Source of the DNA: Chloroflexota bacterium
GTDB taxonomy: Bacteria > Chloroflexota > Dehalococcoidia > Dehalococcoidales > UBA3254
NCBI GenBank assembly: GCA_017860765.1
Contig: JAGDMY010000108.1
Span: 1-5,691, forward strand
Length of the DNA stretch: 5,691 nt
Direction of reading: 5' to 3'
Shown here: positions 5,084-5,691 of the stretch, piece after piece
How positions within the stretch are numbered: position 1 is the stretch's first letter
Layout: each line of letters begins with the position of its first letter
Made by a program: the position numbers and the translations under genes
Notes under the pieces: model-generated
The model's input: the letters and a program-made list of their open reading frames with translations, nothing else
Database searches by the model: none
What the model was told of the DNA's origin: nothing

Positions 5084-5691
5084 TCATTGCATGGTTCCGG
5101 GGAGCCAGAGGCTGATCTGCGGGAAGGCCACCAGGAAGATCACACCGATAACGAAGATGATGACGAAGGGTAAAATCCCCCTGAAGACTTCCTGCATCGG
5201 CACTTTGGTCACCCCCTGGACTACGAAAACGTTGATCGCCACTGGCGGGGTTATGAGGCCCAGCTCGACCATTACGCAGACCAGGACCAGAAACCATATG
5301 GGGTCGAAACCCAGGCTGACGACCAGCGGGAAGAAGACTGGCACGCTGAGCAAAACGCAGCCGAGCGGGTCGAGAAACATTCCCAGAGGAATGTATATGA
5401 GAAGAATCACTACAATGACCACGTATGGCGGCCAGTTGAAGCTCAGGATCAACTCCTGGAAGGTGGAAGCGAGACCAGCTATGGCCATGAAGGTGTTGAA
5501 GATCACGGCTCCCACCATAATAAAAAGTATGTAGGCGGTTGTCGTAGCGGTTTCTGATACTGCCTTGAGATGGTTTTTCCTGGGCGCTCTCTTTATAAGA
5601 GTCAGGACAAAGGCCCCGAAGGCACCGATAACCCCGGCCTCCGAGGGGGCGAAAATCCCGAAGTACAGGCCTCCCAGCACCAGGATGAAGA
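5084..5691 (-). CDS. dctM: TRAP transporter large permease subunit (DctM family), C-terminal part
   Basis: This is the C-terminal ~202 residues of the large membrane subunit of a tripartite ATP-independent periplasmic (TRAP) transporter. With a periplasmic binding protein and the small DctQ subunit such carriers import carboxylates and related solutes using an ion gradient. Family signatures are visible in order: GGLYFGIFAPSEAG near the truncated end, IPLGMFLDPLG in the middle, ELGLITPPVAINVFVVQG further on, and the closing FPQISLWLP. About five or six hydrophobic segments are present. The frame stays open to the window edge (FIL precedes the GTG at 5680), and full-length members are about 420-450 residues, so roughly half lies outside the window; that GTG is an internal valine. 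The binding protein and DctQ are expected beyond the right edge. The substrate cannot be inferred, though the neighbouring flavoenzyme suggests an organic acid. Confidence 0.93.
   Translation of the reverse strand, partial: FILVLGGLYFGIFAPSEAGVIGAFGAFVLTLIKRAPRKNHLKAVSETATTTAYILFIMVGAVIFNTFMAIAGLASTFQELILSFNWPPYVVIVVILLIYIPLGMFLDPLGCVLLSVPVFFPLVVSLGFDPIWFLVLVCVMVELGLITPPVAINVFVVQGVTKVPMQEVFRGILPFVIIFVIGVIFLVAFPQISLWLPGTMQ

Noticed and set aside
5073..5297. Minus-strand frame of 74 codons overlapping the end of the TRAP permease.
   Set aside because: It is out of frame with the strongly conserved DctM C-terminus and has low-complexity Gly/Arg/Asp-rich composition typical of a shadow frame.
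5678..5680. GTG that could be taken as the start of a short ~198-residue membrane protein.
   Set aside because: The frame stays open upstream to the window edge and the GTG lies inside a conserved DctM motif, so the gene is cut by the window.

Overview
The window is a compact bacterial segment with every gene on the minus strand. From right to left in the direction of transcription it carries: the 3' part of a TRAP transporter large permease (DctM family, cut by the window edge); a 705-residue flavin/iron-sulfur oxidoreductase of the Old Yellow Enzyme / 2,4-dienoyl-CoA reductase / trimethylamine dehydrogenase type; a small cupin-like protein; a stand-alone response regulator made of two receiver domains; and a major facilitator superfamily carrier of the oxalate/formate-monocarboxylate type. 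Gaps are short (50 to 219 bp). No RNA gene, mobile element, CRISPR array or plus-strand gene was recognised.

Organism: base composition looks balanced. The gene set (TRAP permease, multidomain Fe-S ene-reductase-like enzyme, MFS carboxylate carrier, orphan tandem receiver) suits an anaerobic or facultatively anaerobic heterotroph using organic acids. Two genes have a perfect TATAAT almost touching the start codon and no Shine-Dalgarno sequence, which suggests leaderless transcripts. With the style of the proteins this makes me lean to a Chloroflexota (Dehalococcoidia-like) lineage, with Desulfobacterota or Bacillota as alternatives. This is inference, not proof.

Layout: the TRAP permease ends at 5084 and is followed by a 10-bp-stem hairpin (5014-5052). 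The oxidoreductase (4961-2844) has a strong ribosome binding site and is followed after 50 bp by the cupin-like gene (2793-2395), so these two are probably co-transcribed. A perfect 21-bp inverted repeat starts inside the cupin stop codon and closes this unit. The tandem receiver (2287-1550) then has its own extended -10 promoter, and a 219-bp gap with a weak terminator-like hairpin leads to the MFS gene (1330-11), which has its own candidate -10 element.

How the genes may work together: the TRAP system and the MFS carrier would move a carboxylate-type solute across the membrane. The flavoenzyme would carry out an NADH-linked redox step on it, possibly helped by the cupin protein. The receiver protein is probably a separate signalling gene. 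The main point of interest is the oxidoreductase: its overall fold signatures are intact, but several residues at the usual Old Yellow Enzyme active site are replaced, so its chemistry may not be ordinary ene reduction.
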